Counted from the stretch's first letter, positions 12,066 through 24,500 are shown. The stretch: DNA of 64,000 nucleotides from Apiospora phragmitis (GCA_038363925.1 JAQQWL010000003.1:2170001-2234000), one strand, 5' to 3'. The notes: generated by a model from the sequence alone, not told the origin. Numbers and translations: made by a program.

Positions 12066-13730
12066 ATGAGTGTCGACGACGGCCTTAGTCCAGACCGACA
12101 CAGCATGTCTCGTTCAGTAAGTCGGTTTACCATCCTTCTTATTTGATTCCCCCGTGACTTCCACGCCCAATCATTGCCTTGAGTTCTGACTCGGAAGGAT
12201 GCTGTTTCAGTGTGTCGCCCTTGCCTCCGTCCTCGGGGGCGGCAAGGTGGCCTACCCGGACAACTCGGCCTACGACGCAGCGCTGGCATCGTACTACTCG
12301 GCGCAGCAGGAGACGACCCGCCCCGCCTGCGTGGTCTTTCCTGAGACTGCCGGAGACGTCTCTGACGCCGTCAAGACTTTGGCAAAGGGGGGCTTGAGCG
12401 AATTCGCCATCAGGTCCGGGGGCCACACCAGCTGGGCCGGCGCTTCCAACATCGCCGGCGGCGTGACGCTGGACCTACGCGGTCTCAACAGCATTGAGGT
12501 CAGCGAGGACGGCGCATCCGTGCGGGTCGGTCCTGGAGCCACGTGGGATGCCGTGTACCAGAAGCTGGACCCTCTCGGCTGCAGCGTGGCGGGCGGCCGC
12601 GTAGCGGGCGTGGGCGTGGGGGGCTTGACCCTTGGCGGCGGCATATCGCACCTGTCCCCACAACACGGTTGGACTTGCGACACGGTGCTGAACTTCCAGG
12701 TCGTCCTGAGCGACGGGGCGGTCGTCGATGCCAATTCCGAGGAGAACGCGGACCTTTTCTTCGCGCTTCGCGGAGGTGGTAATAATTTCGGCATCGTGAC
12801 GCGCATCGACTTGCAGACCTTTGCGCAGGGCCTGCTCTGGAGCGCATCCTTGATGTGCGACACCAGCACCCTCGATGCAACCATCCAGGAATACGTCCGC
12901 CTCAGTGCGTCCAAGGACTACGACGAGTATGCGTCGTTCCCTCTTGTCGTTTGCGCACGTTGGTGCCATGTCCATGTCGGTCATTGCCGACACCCTGCTC
13001 TACACCAAGCCGGTGACATCCGACTCGACGAATTACCCGCCGGTCTACCGGGGCTTTATGGAAATCCCGTCCCTGCAATCGTCGGCGAGCTTGAAGAACA
13101 TGTCGGCCGTGGCGGCCGACACGGGGGCCATGGTGCCCAAGGGGGCGCGCTCCCTCTACCGGACCCACACCCTCGTCTCGACTGAGGCAGTGCTCCACGC
13201 CGTGTACGAGGTTTGGCAAGACGCTGCGCGCGCCATTACCCACGTTCCAGGGATCACGTGGGTTCTTTCGTTCGATCCGCTTCCTCCGGCTTTCTATGCC
13301 CGCCATGCAGACGCGAACGCGCTCGGCCTGACCGGCCGTAACGGCGCGGCGCTTCTCGTGGCGCTGCTCGACGTCAGATGGAGCAACGCAGCTGACGACG
13401 AGCTGGTCCATTCCACTGCCAAGACTCTGCTGGATAATGTGAGTACTCGTTTCTCCAGTCTCGAAACATTTTTGCTTTTATAGTTCCTCAAAGCACTGCA
13501 ATCGTCGAGGCTGACATCCTCTTTTCCACCCTTAGGTTGAGAAGAAGGCACGATCCCTGGGAGCCTACGACCCTTTCATCTATCTGAACTATGCAGGCCC
13601 CGAACAACGTCCTATAGCGACCTATGGTGAGGAGAATTTGCAGCGGTTGAAGGCGGTACGCGATCGTGTAGATCCTATTGGGATGTTCACCAAGCAAGTG
13701 CCCGGAGGTTACAAACTCCCCCCTGCGTAA
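12066..13730 (+). CDS. BBE-like FAD-linked oxidase, one frame break
   Basis: Exons 12066-12116 (17 codons), 12211-13438 and 13536-13730 join with clean GT-AG introns to about 490 codons. The PF01565-type FAD domain is clear. It has CVALASVLGGGKVAYP, then AIRSGGH with the histidine usually bound to flavin, then VGVGGLTLGGGISHLS and ALRGGGNNFGIVT. The BBE-like C-terminus ends ...RVDPIGMFTKQVPGGYKL. The second flavin-linking Cys of true berberine-bridge enzymes is not seen, which fits mono-covalent 6-hydroxynicotine-oxidase-like relatives. No signal peptide is evident from the first exon. The exons sum to 3n+1. The switch is at the CCC run 12939-12941, between DEYASF and LLSFAHVGAMSMSVIADT. It probably oxidises a small metabolite, using O2. 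Function in a pathway with the neighbours is inference. Confidence 0.8.
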
Positions 13731-14023
13731 TAATGTAGATGGGTCACTGTCAATGACTAGAGTTGGTTCTGCAAAATACATGTTTTGTACTGGGATATAT
13801 TGATAGTGTGAGCTATATAATCATTTCCTGCATATATAATCTCACTGGAGCTTCTGAGGAGCCCAGATGGTACTTTTGCGGGTTTGACTCCTCCTGGTCC
13901 ATCTCTAACATGGATTTGATGACAAGCAAGCCCAGCAAAAAGAAGTTTGGACGCTGGCTTTCCCTGGAGATCCAAGAAAAACAAGAGACTAATTAAACGA
14001 GAAGGCGCCACTACACCCAGCAT

Positions 14024-15512
14024 CTACTCTCGTGATTCCTGTCTGACATCCATAGTCTTCAGAATCTGCCCTGGCTGAACCGCTTGAGCCTCGCGGTCGT
14101 CTTCGACATCCACCGTGTACCTCGAATTCATGATGTTGGTATCCGTAAGCTCATAGTACGCCGGCTTCCGCTTCCGCTCGGCTGGTGAGCCGATTGTACC
14201 ATGGGGAGGGCGGATGGGGGTACCCTTTTCTGTCGCGCTGCTGACTCCAAAGGTGGACCGCAGTGACTGGAAGGCTCTTGACTCGAGCACATGAAGCTTC
14301 ATGAAGTTGGAAAAGGCGGGCATGGACCCAACAACGATGGCAATGTTGGACTCGGCGTCACTACAACCGAAATAACATCATCTATCAGCCACTCACCACA
14401 GCCGGCCTAGGGCTAAGAAAAGACTTACATGCATATATTAACCGGGCCTAGAAGGTAATTCTGGTCGCCTTGGTTCTTATTCTCGATTATCAGTAACTTG
14501 ACCTTGTAAACGAGGGCGATCACGCTCGCCACGATAGCTCTGCACATCTAGTCAACATCGAAACCATAAAGTTCCCATTAAGGTCAGTGGCGGTGTTATA
14601 TATCTTACAGAAAAGCCGTGGAAAACAGCAGCAAAATTTGTGTCTTCTTTCGGCGGGTGAGATTGAGCCGGGCGATGATGGGCAGCGGGAGCAAAAAAGC
14701 GAAGATATCGAGCGCCACGGACGCGGCGCCCTGGATCGGGCCCCAGAGGCGGAAGTCGTGCCCCGTGGCCGGCGCGCTGAGCCGGACCAGCACCTGCTCC
14801 CACGTCTCGCCCGGGTGCGGCGCCTCGACGGCGAGCGAGATGGGGACGTTGGGGAAGTTGGTCAGGAAGGTGAAGACCAGCCCGATCCAGATCGGGATGC
14901 GGATGCGGCTGTTGTGGACCTGGAACAGCTGCCGGTAGAGCAGGAAGATGGCGGCTCGCGGGAAGAACTGGACAAAGCCGGAAAAAAACACTAGGCAGAA
15001 TTGCACCTGTCAATTATATCTTCGTTAGCTGTCAGGCTCATCACCAACAGCCTTCTGCGGGTATTCATATATGATCAAGTACTTTGGCATATCCGGCATC
15101 AAACCAGCAAGCCGGGAGGTTCCAATCATGTCGGTAATAACGAGACGCTATAGCTGAATTAGTGACAGGCCCCGCTGGAGATACTGGGCGATGTCATTTA
15201 CCGATCGAAATCAGTATGGCGTACGCGACACTGAAGACAATAGCGAGAATCGTAAAATCTGTGATATCGATTGTCAATGAAACATGGAGGTGATAGGAGG
15301 GGAAAGCGAGGCAAGAGAGACTAACAGTCCGCGATCAGAAGTTGCCGGCGGTTGACGTAGATTCTAGGCACCGCGAAGAGCAAGGCCAAAACTGTAAGCA
15401 GCACGCAGACCGTAACGCTGGCTGACCCAAGGGGATCGACATGGTCTAAATCCCAGGTCCCATCCGGTCTCGTTCCGACTGGGACAGCACAGAGATCTTG
15501 GCCTGAAGACAT
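14024..15512 (-). CDS. Fungal rhodopsin-domain integral membrane protein (PTH11/SAT4-like)
   Basis: The start at 15512 gives MSSGQDLCAVPV; upstream frame extension has no ATG. Spliced pieces read in one frame: VCVLLTVLALLFAVPRIYV, then DYFTILAIVFSVAYAILISI, then RHDWNLPACWFDAGYAKVQF across an intron, FFSGFVQFFPRAAIFLLYRQ and ASVALDIFAFLLPLPII. This succession of about seven hydrophobic helices, with a helix-three PRAAIFLLYRQLF block and a long polar cytoplasmic tail, is typical of the fungal rhodopsin-like family. The tail holds TMDVRQ near its end. These proteins sit in the plasma membrane; most are of unknown function. No frame break was found across five or six exons. It points away from the SDR on the right. 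Confidence 0.75.
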
Positions 15513-16319
15513 GGTCGGGCAGGATGTAGTCAAGGCGTGAAAAACACAGATCAAGATAAGCAGGAGCGCCTGAGCTACGTTCACAAAAAGTGAAAAAGGA
15601 ATCTCGATGCTTACGACGTATTATGGCACGTCTCTACAAAGAGTTGCTGTGCCTTGACTAGGTATGTGGACGGATGTAATAATCCATGGAATAATGTCCC
15701 CCTTTCCACCCTCCTCTGAAGGAATCAAGCCGTTCCGTTGGTGCAGGCGATGATTGCCGATTGCCCCCCTCAGCACGGTCGGCGATCCTTGCCAGTAAGC
15801 CGCTTGGTGATGCAGAAGCCTAGCTGTGCTTACCACCAATTAGACGTGATACCTCAGTCTGATTCGCCATGGCTTTCGTCCCCCCTCCATGTCAGCGTTG
15901 CATCCGTCCATTCCTTCATCGTTGGTTTTTTCGTCTGTCCCGCAGCCAACCTGCGTTGCACCCAACTGATTCCCGATCGGGTCATTGACGCTGAAACTTT
16001 ACTGCATGTCATTTTATCTGACTGGCCTATGCATGCGCTGTCACATTGGCGCCCCCAAACTCGGTATTACGTGAGATCCTGCTTGTCTGTAATCTCATTC
16101 GTTAGGTTTCCCGACAGAAGCTCAAGCTGAGTAAGCAAACCTCGCACTGTATACTTTCACGGGACCGTACAGGATGAAAGCCCTGGGCTCGCCTAGTTGC
16201 TATACTGAAGCTCGCTTCGAGCAAGTATGTAGGCAACCCAGAGAGGTGCTCAAAGCTACCCAACAGCTTCGTGGCTTAGAGCCATAATCACACCGAACTC
16301 GCAGACTCGGCTGAGCAAG
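15513..16319. other. Intergenic region between divergent genes
   Basis: About 800 nt shared by the membrane protein and the SDR. Open frames 15621-15839 and 15738-16130 have no motif. I see nothing further. Confidence 0.4.
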
Positions 16320-17481
16320 ATGGATCCTTCGAAGGGAACGATACTGCTTACCGGCTCGAATGGTGGCCTGGGCAACGCCATCGTGAGACAGTTGGCATCC
16401 CCGCCCAACGGCTCGGTCTACTATGGGCTCTACGCAGTCAGAGACGCGACAGCCGCGCCTGCGCTTCGTTCCACTTTGGCGGGCTACCCGTCACACCAGC
16501 ACGACGTCGTCTCGCTAGATCTGACGAAGCTCGACGGCATCAGGCAGACGGCCAACGCCATCAATGCGCGCATTGCTGCCGGCGAGGTTCCGCCGATCCG
16601 GGCCCTGATCCTCAACGCCGGGTATCAGAACCTCAACGGACAGATCATCGGCGACGATGGGCTCGATTACAACTTCACCGTCAACTATCTCGGTCATTGG
16701 CTACTCGCACTTCTCTTGCTGCAGAGTATGGACAAAGCCTGCGGGCGGATCGTGGTGGTTGGGTCCGATGCTCACGAGTAAATACTTCCCCATTCTCTAT
16801 CATTCTCTATTAACTTTCACGTGCATGTGTATGTAAACAGGTGTTGATGAGAGATGCTAACCCGGTGCCCGCCTTTTCTTCTCCTTCCCGATCAGCCCCC
16901 AGAGCAAGCTGAACACGACAATCAAGCCCGTCCTCCCCGTCGACAACACCCTGATCCCGGACCGGGCTAGCTTCGAAGCCCTGGCCAAGGGCACCTGGGG
17001 TGCCGCATCCGACCCGCCCTGGCGCGCCGGCTACCGCCGCTACGCCGCCACCAAGCTCTGCGCCATGACGATGGTGCACGAGCTCCAGCGCCGCCTGGCC
17101 GCGGACCCGGCCCTGAACCAAATCCGCGTGCTGGCCGTCGACCCGGGCTACATGAGCACGGGGCTCCAGCGGCGCGCCCCCTGGGCCGTCCGCCTCATCG
17201 TCTTCCAGGTTCTCCTTCCGCTGGCCGCGTGGCTGGCACCCGGCGGGCCCTTCCGCGCGCCGGAGACGTCGGCGGCGCACGTGCTGCGGGCGGCGCTGGA
17301 TGAGTTGGAGCTCGAGCTTGGCGGTGAGTTGGGCGCCCGCGCCTTGTACTTTGATGGTGCCCAGCCGGCGGAGACGAGTGTCGAGTCGCGGGATGTGGGG
17401 AAGCTGGGGTTGGTCTGGAAAGGAACGGTACGCCTTACGGGCCTGCGAAAGGGGGAATCGATCCTCCAAGACTGGAGTTGA
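16320..17481 (+). CDS. Short-chain dehydrogenase/reductase
   Basis: Exons 16320-16777 and 16896-17481 splice across the codon for Asp (GSDAHDPQSKLNT) and sum to exactly 348 codons including stop. The classical SDR layout is present: cofactor motif TGSNGGLG at residues 11-18, LILNAGYQ near 95, and VGSD with the catalytic Ser region. The catalytic pair is in YAATK, followed by VDPGYMSTGL. This is a Rossmann-fold NAD(P)-dependent oxidoreductase acting on a carbonyl or hydroxyl group. It is slightly longer than the 250-300 aa norm because of a C-terminal extension, as in retinol-dehydrogenase-like fungal members. The gene is intact. It sits between the FAD oxidase block and the RING-like pair, so a tailoring role is plausible but unproven. 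Confidence 0.88.
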
Positions 17482-17921
17482 GATAATCTTCCACAGGTGG
17501 CGAGAGAGAGAGAGTCGGTCTTGGGGAGATACTATTGGGAATTACGCTACGCCACAGCTCAGCGACCACCCTTCGAGCTCGGTGACGTGTATAGACGTAC
17601 GGGCAGATTGATTTGGTACTAGTGTCAGTGATGGGTGTGGCTTTGTTCGAAGGAAGGTCTGTTCACACAGTGATCACAAAGGAGATGTTTCGGCTACCTG
17701 TACAAATAAACCACGTCTTTCAACTTTCATTACAGCAATGTACAGCAATAGCTTTGATTCCTAAGTGCTCTACGAGGTAAGGGGGTTGTGAATATGTCCC
17801 CTATCAAAACCAGACCATGGACGATAAATACTTAAATATATATATACCTGCAGTAGTAAGCAAAGGGTATCAAGGGTTTCGCAGACAACTGTGCTACGGA
17901 AAGATTCCATATTGCGTCATT
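17482..17921. other. Intergenic region upstream of the first RING-like gene
   Basis: About 440 nt. A TA-rich tract (ATATATATA) lies near 17836, close to the start codon. The longer open frame starting at 17817 is not used as the start, because the paralogous gene also begins at an MSSS- methionine. Confidence 0.4.
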
Positions 17922-19108
17922 ATGTCTTCGTCAACCGACAGTTCCGCTACCACGCGGGCAGTAGACACGTGTTGGATCCATGACGTGGTGACATATATAG
18001 GCAACGACGGACAGCCCGGTGAGCCAGTGTTGGACTGCACGTGTGTGATCTGCAAAGACTCCGTTCTTGACATATCTGCGTGCTTGGGCGACATGATTAA
18101 GAAGGAGCTCCTCGCAGCGGATCCTGTGGATACAAAGGAGAAGTTCTACAAGAAGTTCAACCTAGAGCGCTCCGTATTTCTCCGATGCGGTCACATTATG
18201 GGCAAATCGTGCTATGAACAAATTCAAGTACAGCCGAGTCCCTGTCCGGTTTGCCGAGCCGACAACACCTGTGACGGATGCCACGTGGACCAGGTCGCTT
18301 TCGCAACATGGACCTTTGTGCCGTGGCCGTTGAGCATTGCAAACTTCCAACCTTGCCGGCGTTTCATGTCCGCCGTGCCTCTGACCGCGGCGGAGATCGC
18401 CCCGGGGACGAAGCGGTTCTGTGGTGACTGCATTAAAGTGCAGGTCATCCGCCAGTGGGCCAGGCTGGCCCTGATGTGTCCCACGTGCCCCGCCTGCGAC
18501 GCGGCACACGAGGACAGAGAGGGGGCCACGGCGGCGGCGGCGACGCAGTATCCGGAGGACCACCGGGTATGGCGCGACGCCAACGTGGTGCCCTGGATCC
18601 GACGGCAGGTGGGTATTCTGGCTGAGCTGGTTTACCCCTCGAGGGCCGACCTCCGAGACCGCGAGCTCGTCACCCGGGTCGACGAGCCGGCCCTCGCCAC
18701 CCGCCGCGCCGCCTTCGTGGCCCATTACATGGACGACCAGGACCTCGTCGGCCCGGTGGGACGTATCGTTTTTCAGCCGTGCGAGCAAACCCGCGCGCTG
18801 GGCGAGGAGGGAACCGCGCCGTATTCGCAGGCGGAGTACGACCGTCTCAGCCGGGCTATGCTTCGGATACTCAACAATGGGTACGATAAGTACTCCCAGA
18901 CGTTCATAGAGTGGTACAGGGGCGATGAGGAGTTCAAGCTGCCGACAGCGGAGGACCCGAGAGACTCCGACAATCAAAGAAAGGGTTCGCAGAGATCACC
19001 GGCACCGGCACCTTCATTCAGGCTTTGTTCTTTGCCAACCCCCTCATCTTGCCTAATTTCGCCCCTAGGAATGTAAGCGCCTATGGTGACGTGTCCTTTT
19101 CTACGTAA
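17922..19108 (+). CDS. RING-like cysteine-rich protein, copy 1
   Basis: The start MSSSTDSS at 17922 matches the start of the neighbour copy. A C-x2-C pair (CVICKDSVLDIS) is followed after ~50 residues by FLRCGHIMGKSCYE and CPVCRADNTCDGC. This spacing suggests a RING-type zinc-binding domain, as in E3 ubiquitin ligases, with an enlarged first loop. A second Cys cluster follows (FCGDCIK and CPTCPACD). The C-terminal half, with EWYRGDEEFKLP, aligns with WYRDGDDFLL in copy 2. At about 18974-18985 one base seems missing: the natural continuation GFAEITGTGTFIQALFF ends at 19108 in the shifted frame, while the unshifted frame ends at 19076 in a Ser/Pro-rich tail. Single exon. It was not recognised as a named family; ligase activity is inference from the motif. 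Confidence 0.6.
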
Positions 19109-19733
19109 AGGCAAGAATTGAGGACCGCTTGACCAGTAGACGACATCTATGGATGGTTACAGCAATGGGACAACAGGTAGGTTCGTATATGTAAGGTAAG
19201 ATATGTAACCGCTATTGCATGGAGGTATGAATCAATGATACACATACACATAAGTATTTCTCATGTTCTATTCAGTTCGGTTTGGTACACATACCAAGTC
19301 CATCCATCTAGGAGACATAGTTGCCCCAGTCACCGCTGTGGCAAGCTCATCTTTTTCTAACAATGCAGAAGCACCTTGAGCACTAGCAAGAAGTTGTGAT
19401 TGTGGTTGGTCTGATTGTTCCGTGTAGTAGTACACAATGACTTTGTTGCTAGCTCAAAGTGCTTATTGCTGTGAATACTCGGTATTTATTGAATTGAATA
19501 CTCGGTATTTATTGAATTGAATACTCCGTGCGTGTTGCAGTGAATTCTCGGAGGCTTGTTAGTGTTAGTATCTTCAGAAAACATATATAGGTCCCGGCTC
19601 GGAACCAAGCATAAGACTGAATGATGACCATTCAACACACAAGTCTACGGTTACGTTCTTCGCTACTATGATACGCAGCATCGCATACACCATCATCGCA
19701 TACACCATCGCTTTGACATACCTTCCATTCATC
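19109..19733. other. Intergenic region between the two RING-like genes
   Basis: About 620 nt with a short direct repeat at 19473-19530 (listed separately). No gene is seen. ATATATAGG near 19583 is a possible TATA element for copy 2. Confidence 0.4.
19473..19530. repeat. 23-bp direct tandem repeat, about 2.5 copies
   Basis: The unit GAATACTCGGTATTTATTGAATT occupies 19473-19495 and 19496-19518. A third partial copy, GAATACTCCGTG, starts at 19519. It lies roughly 200 nt upstream of the second RING-like gene. Either a promoter repeat or neutral slippage. Confidence 0.7.
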
Positions 19734-21089
19734 ATGTCTTCTTCAGGCCCCGTTCAAGTAATCCAAGCGGATTATATAAATACCATTCTCGAGCATATTG
19801 AAAACTCCGGTCAACCAGGCCACCCGATCCTGGAGTCCCAGTGCATCTTTTGCTGGAGAACGCTAGACATATCGACCAAGGTCGGCGACATGATCCGGGA
19901 GGAGTGCTCTCTGACCCCAGAGGAGATTGCCGAAACAAGAAAAAGAAGAAGGCTGCGAATGAGAATGAAGAGAATGAAGAGGACGAGGAGGGCGAGGAGG
20001 TGGAGGATCCGAAAGAGGAATTCTATGAGAAGTACGGCATCGAACGTACAGTGTTCCTCCATTGTGGGCACATCATCGGCCGGGACTGCTACGAAGCAGG
20101 CTCGATGGATGATGATGTCGACGCAAGGAAATGTCTCGTCTGCCGGAAGGACAACCTCTGCAGTGGATGCTCCGAAAACACGCTGTACGATGATAGCTTC
20201 GACCCTGTGTCGTGGCCGCTTAACCCCGCGACGTTCAACCCCTACCATGAATTCCGCCACAGGGCCGGGTTCACCGGCGTCGAGAAGGACCCGGACGCCC
20301 AGAAGTACTGCGGGCAGTGCGTCCAGTGGCAGATCCGACGGAAGTTTGCCGAGATGTTCCTGATATTCCCGAAGTGCCCGGCCTGCGTTCCCCCGCCCCC
20401 AGGCGTCCCGGTCCCGACCTGTCCGGACCCCAACGACCCCGAGAGCCCCCGCGGTCCCTGGAAGCACGAGCACTGGCGCCAGGCCCACGTCGACGCCGCG
20501 TGGCTGCGCCCCAAGCTGGCCGAGATCAGCCGCCTCCTCTTCCCCCCGCGCCGTCGACATCCGGGACCCGCATCTCGCGACCTCCATCGAGGCCGAGATG
20601 GCCCTCGAGCGGACCTGTTTCGAGGAGACGCTGCTGGCCGACCCGCGCATCGCCAAGCTCCGGCAGGCGGTCTTCAAGCCGTGCTTCCAAGACGGTCCCC
20701 CGTTTTGGCCGTGGTACGAGACTCTCAAGCTGCAGCCGGCTGACACGATGGCGCTCTTCGACCTGGCGTGGGAGCATAGCCAGGTGTTCTGGGACCGAAT
20801 GCGGCAGCGCCTGCCGGTCGGGTGGTACCGCGACGGCGACGACTTTCTGCTCCACGAGGTCAAGTATGAACACAATCCTTTCGGCGGCATCCCCATTGGG
20901 AAGATGATGGCTGCTTGGGTCATCAATGACAACGACCCGAAGCGTGTCGCCTATAAGAATCTTATGATGCTGATAGGTAAGGACAACATGTTAGAAGGGG
21001 TAAAAGCTTTCAATTGCACAATGGTAAGCCCTGAATACATGGAGCTTATCGATGAGCTAGCCAATGCAAAGTGGCCAACTGCGCCATGA
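19734..21089 (+). CDS. RING-like cysteine-rich protein, copy 2 (paralogue of copy 1), two frame breaks
   Basis: The layout repeats copy 1: MSSSGPVQ start, a GQPGHPILESQCIFCWRTLDIS block (cf. GQPGEPVLDCTCVICKDSVLDIS in copy 1), FLHCGHIIGRDCYE, CLVCRKDNLCSGC, YCGQCVQWQIRR and CPAC. WLRPKLAEISRLLFP and WYRDGDDFLL follow. An acidic insert rich in Glu and Asn (about 19960-20010) separates the first Cys pair from the rest and is absent in copy 1. One base seems missing around 19940 (before the Lys run) and another in the C6 run 20542-20547 (between LLFPPR and VDIRDPHLATS). The end at 21089 gives ...LANAKWPTAP. Tandem duplication is the obvious origin. No named family was recognised. Confidence 0.6.
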
Positions 21090-21502
21090 GAGAATGGTCC
21101 TGTCCAAATGGCTGGTGGCTCTTGAGCATCTCTTCTCTCTTCATTCCTTGGCTACCCTCCTGGTACGTCAAAAACCAACCCCTGGGCTCTTCTCCTGCAG
21201 GAGATCCTTGGATTCCCCGGATGCATAAGATGCGATAGTTTGCATTGGATTCCGGTACAGTTGGTGCTAGATAAAGATGGTAGATGCGGGGAAATAGAAT
21301 AGAAGAAACATGACCGTAACGATTTGCCATGGAATGCAGTGTGTTAGCTGCTTAGAGATAACAACTCGTCGTCATATAGTGACTGATCCTGAACCAGCAC
21401 GTCCCGCCAATGCAAAGATGGAAGCTCGCAGTACTACGCACAGAGAAAATGTAGAAGAAAATATGAACAATAATCAGACCCATCGCCTCCTTCAACAAGC
21501 CC
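21090..21502. other. Convergent 3' intergenic region
   Basis: About 410 nt between the tail of RING-like copy 2 (plus) and the tail of the GTPase (minus). The open frames here have no motif. It presumably holds both polyadenylation regions. Confidence 0.4.
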
Positions 21503-24500
21503 TCAAAGGCTTATCAGCTCGTGCACCCGCTTGATCTCGACATTCGCCAGTTCCACTCTCGCCTGCACCCGCGCCCGGAACCCGGGATCCTTTTCGCTCT
21601 CCAGAGCCACATTCTCGTTGCGAACCATGTCAAGCGTGACCCGGACGCTCTCAAGATGCAGCTCGACTGTTCTCTGCAGGTCTTCCTGGAGCGTATCGGC
21701 TATCTTGGCGAAGTCACCCTTAAACTGGTTCAGCAGGTCTTTGAACAATGTGTCGCGTCTCACCACACGGTTGATATTGGCTTTCCGTCGTGAGTCGCTG
21801 CCCGTGCCTGCCCATATAGCCATCCACACCGGGCGCTGGTCAGCCTACTTCAGGACTTGTTGGGAGTTTTGGTCTGCTTACCGCATTCCGCGATGCAAAT
21901 CCTGTAGACCGCTTCCATCGATTGCCCCATGAAGGAAGATCGGATACCCGAGAGTGCATCGATTCTCAAAGCGCTATTGCTGGAGGTTAGTAACCGAGAG
22001 GTCACGATATGAGCCCCGTATTGGGATAGGGAAATCTTACTCCATAGCGGTTATGGACTCCTCGCACACAGTTTCCATGTCTCTTTCCAAGAGACATTGG
22101 CGTGTCTCAATGGCTTGGCTGAGTGCCAACAGCGCAGGCGAAGAGTCGTCCATTTCGATTTCTTGGCGTGTCAGTAATTCAAGATCCGATATAGAAAAGT
22201 ACGTTGCCCGTGAAAGACGGATCAAATTGCAGTGCCCTGGTTTCTTACCCAGATATTGGACTGCCCAGATCATGAGCTCCTGAACTTGGGCTATGAGTTG
22301 CTCGTGGATTTCCTCGGCAGAGTCACAGAGTTGCGACCAAAGCGGTGTCAAGTCTTCAACCATGGCCTCGATGGCTTCCTCATTCCAGTCGTGACTACCA
22401 ACTTTTGGGGTGCAGTAGACGCCGTAGTTTCGGCAGAAGGCCGAGTAAGTTGCTTAGTGTCCAATCAGTACATAAGTAGACATATATAACAGTAGCGTAT
22501 CAGGAATACACTTACCGTGGTGCCACTTTCGGCCTCAAATGTCGCTTTGTTAGTTGCTACATCAGTCAGAATGGCAGTTGGGTGCGGCAGACTTACGCCA
22601 GTCCAATCGAAACTAGTTTCAGTCGCGTGTCTGCTCCACAAAGCGATTTTGTCTCCTGTATAGCAAAGCGAATTAACCTGAGCAATAATAGAAGACGCGA
22701 CAAAACGTACGGCTCGGAGTGTAGATGAGGCTCTTAAAGCGGTTTCTTGTTGACGAAGAGATTCCATTGATCTCGCTCGAGCTTCCCCATAAGTCCTATT
22801 ATTCTGTTTGTCAGGAAATTTCCGGCAGACTGGGCACACGCAGTCAGTCCCATACCCGTTTCAGTCTCCCCTCCAGCGTATTCAGTGCGTCTCGGACATT
22901 TTGCTTCTTCTCCGTAGCCATGGTCCCGAGTCCGGATTGGACCCACAGGTCGACATCACGAACAAGCGCTGGGATGCTGTGCTTCATGTAGTGTTCGGCC
23001 ATCCTGCGCTGGCTCTCCGAAACCATCTCCATGCAATGCTCTCTCACGGCGAGGATGCCGCTCAGTTGGAGGTGGCGGAGAGCCTCTGCTCTGGGCTCAG
23101 TCCGGTTGTCCCAGTACTCCGTGTTGCTGACGCAGAATACCTCCAACGTGCGGTTCGGTACCCTGTCTTGGTAATTGTTCCTGAGCTTGCTCTTAGTGAT
23201 TTCGTTGCGGCAAGTCATCAGATAGCGTTTCAACCTGCGATATAAGTTTAGTCTATTAGTCCTTTGGGCTAGGTTCTTCAAGTCTGCTCACTCGAATTGC
23301 CGATCCGTTTCGTTGGCCCTAGAGTCTCAATGTTAGTGCGTACCACACGTAGTAGATGTTTGCGTTACCTACTTAGCTCTCCTTAATTCTCTACCGAGAC
23401 GAAGCTGCTCATCCTTCTCTCTGTCACTCAATTCATCAACTGACACCTTGTAATGCTGTTCCTGCTCTTTCTCGATGTCTCTGATGCTTAGACGGGCAAC
23501 CTCAGCAGCGTCAGACTTTTGTTTGATCGTTAGTGCCTTCTCTCCTTTCCAGTCCTTTACGGCCTCTTCTGACTTGATTTCCTGCGTAGTTGTTAGGACG
23601 TCTGTTTTTTGGAGTATGACCACAGAGACGACTTACGTCTGATTTGGTGCAGATTATTCCAACATTACTGAGCTTCGCCTTCCTGGCAAGCTCAATGACA
23701 TTCATGACGCCTTCATAGGTGATAGCACGTCCCTCGATGCAAACTGCGAAGATTTCGTTGCACTCGATCATGTACCTCTCAGTAATATGACGTCGTGCGG
23801 CGTTAAGATCACGAAGACCTGGGATGGTCAGACTTATGCAACCCCAAAGAAAGAAAAGAATTAATCGCTTGATTGCTTACCAGGAAGATCCACCAAGATC
23901 AGCCCCTTGCTCAAGATTTGAGCCTTCAGGTACACACTGACGGAGTTAACGGGTATCGTTATGCAGAGATCCGAGGCTCACTTACTTGATCTTCTTGATG
24001 AAAGGCCACTCGGCAGGGCCATCATCCTGCACTTGTTCCGAAGTGAGTCGCGCCAGAAGGTTTGAGCAATCTTCTATGTTCAGTGTGGTGTATGATGTGT
24101 CATCGAAAGATGGTGACACCTCATTCAGCCAGCCGTGGAGCATCTCGAGGCCTTCTGCTTCCGTCATCCTGGTGAGACGAGACCCGTTGCGAAAGTGATC
24201 GTGGAACATGACCTCGAAGGTGTGCTGGGCCACCTTGGCCATTTTCTCGTAGTGTTCTCGTTCTTCTCCTTGAAGGGATAGCTCGTTCAGATGGAAGTTC
24301 CGGTAAGCTTGTAGCAGGCGCGCCAGTTGATCTTCGACCTCATCCTGTGTGAAGCGGTGTACTTCGACGATGAAGTCACCGCGGTCGTGAAAATGGTACT
24401 CGGTAGCGACGCAAGTACAGGCCGCTCCACCGTTACTCTGCGATCAACCTTTAGCCAGGGATTCGCAATAGCGGCTTATACACAGGTTTTATACTTACAG

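Noticed and set aside
18162..18977. 271-codon frame antisense to RING-like copy 1
   Set aside because: No motif, Arg/Gly-rich, and fully antisense to a gene with clear zinc-binding spacing and a paralogue.
19811..20932. 373-codon frame antisense to RING-like copy 2
   Set aside because: Covers the paralogue in antisense, has no family features, and survives because of codon bias on the other strand.
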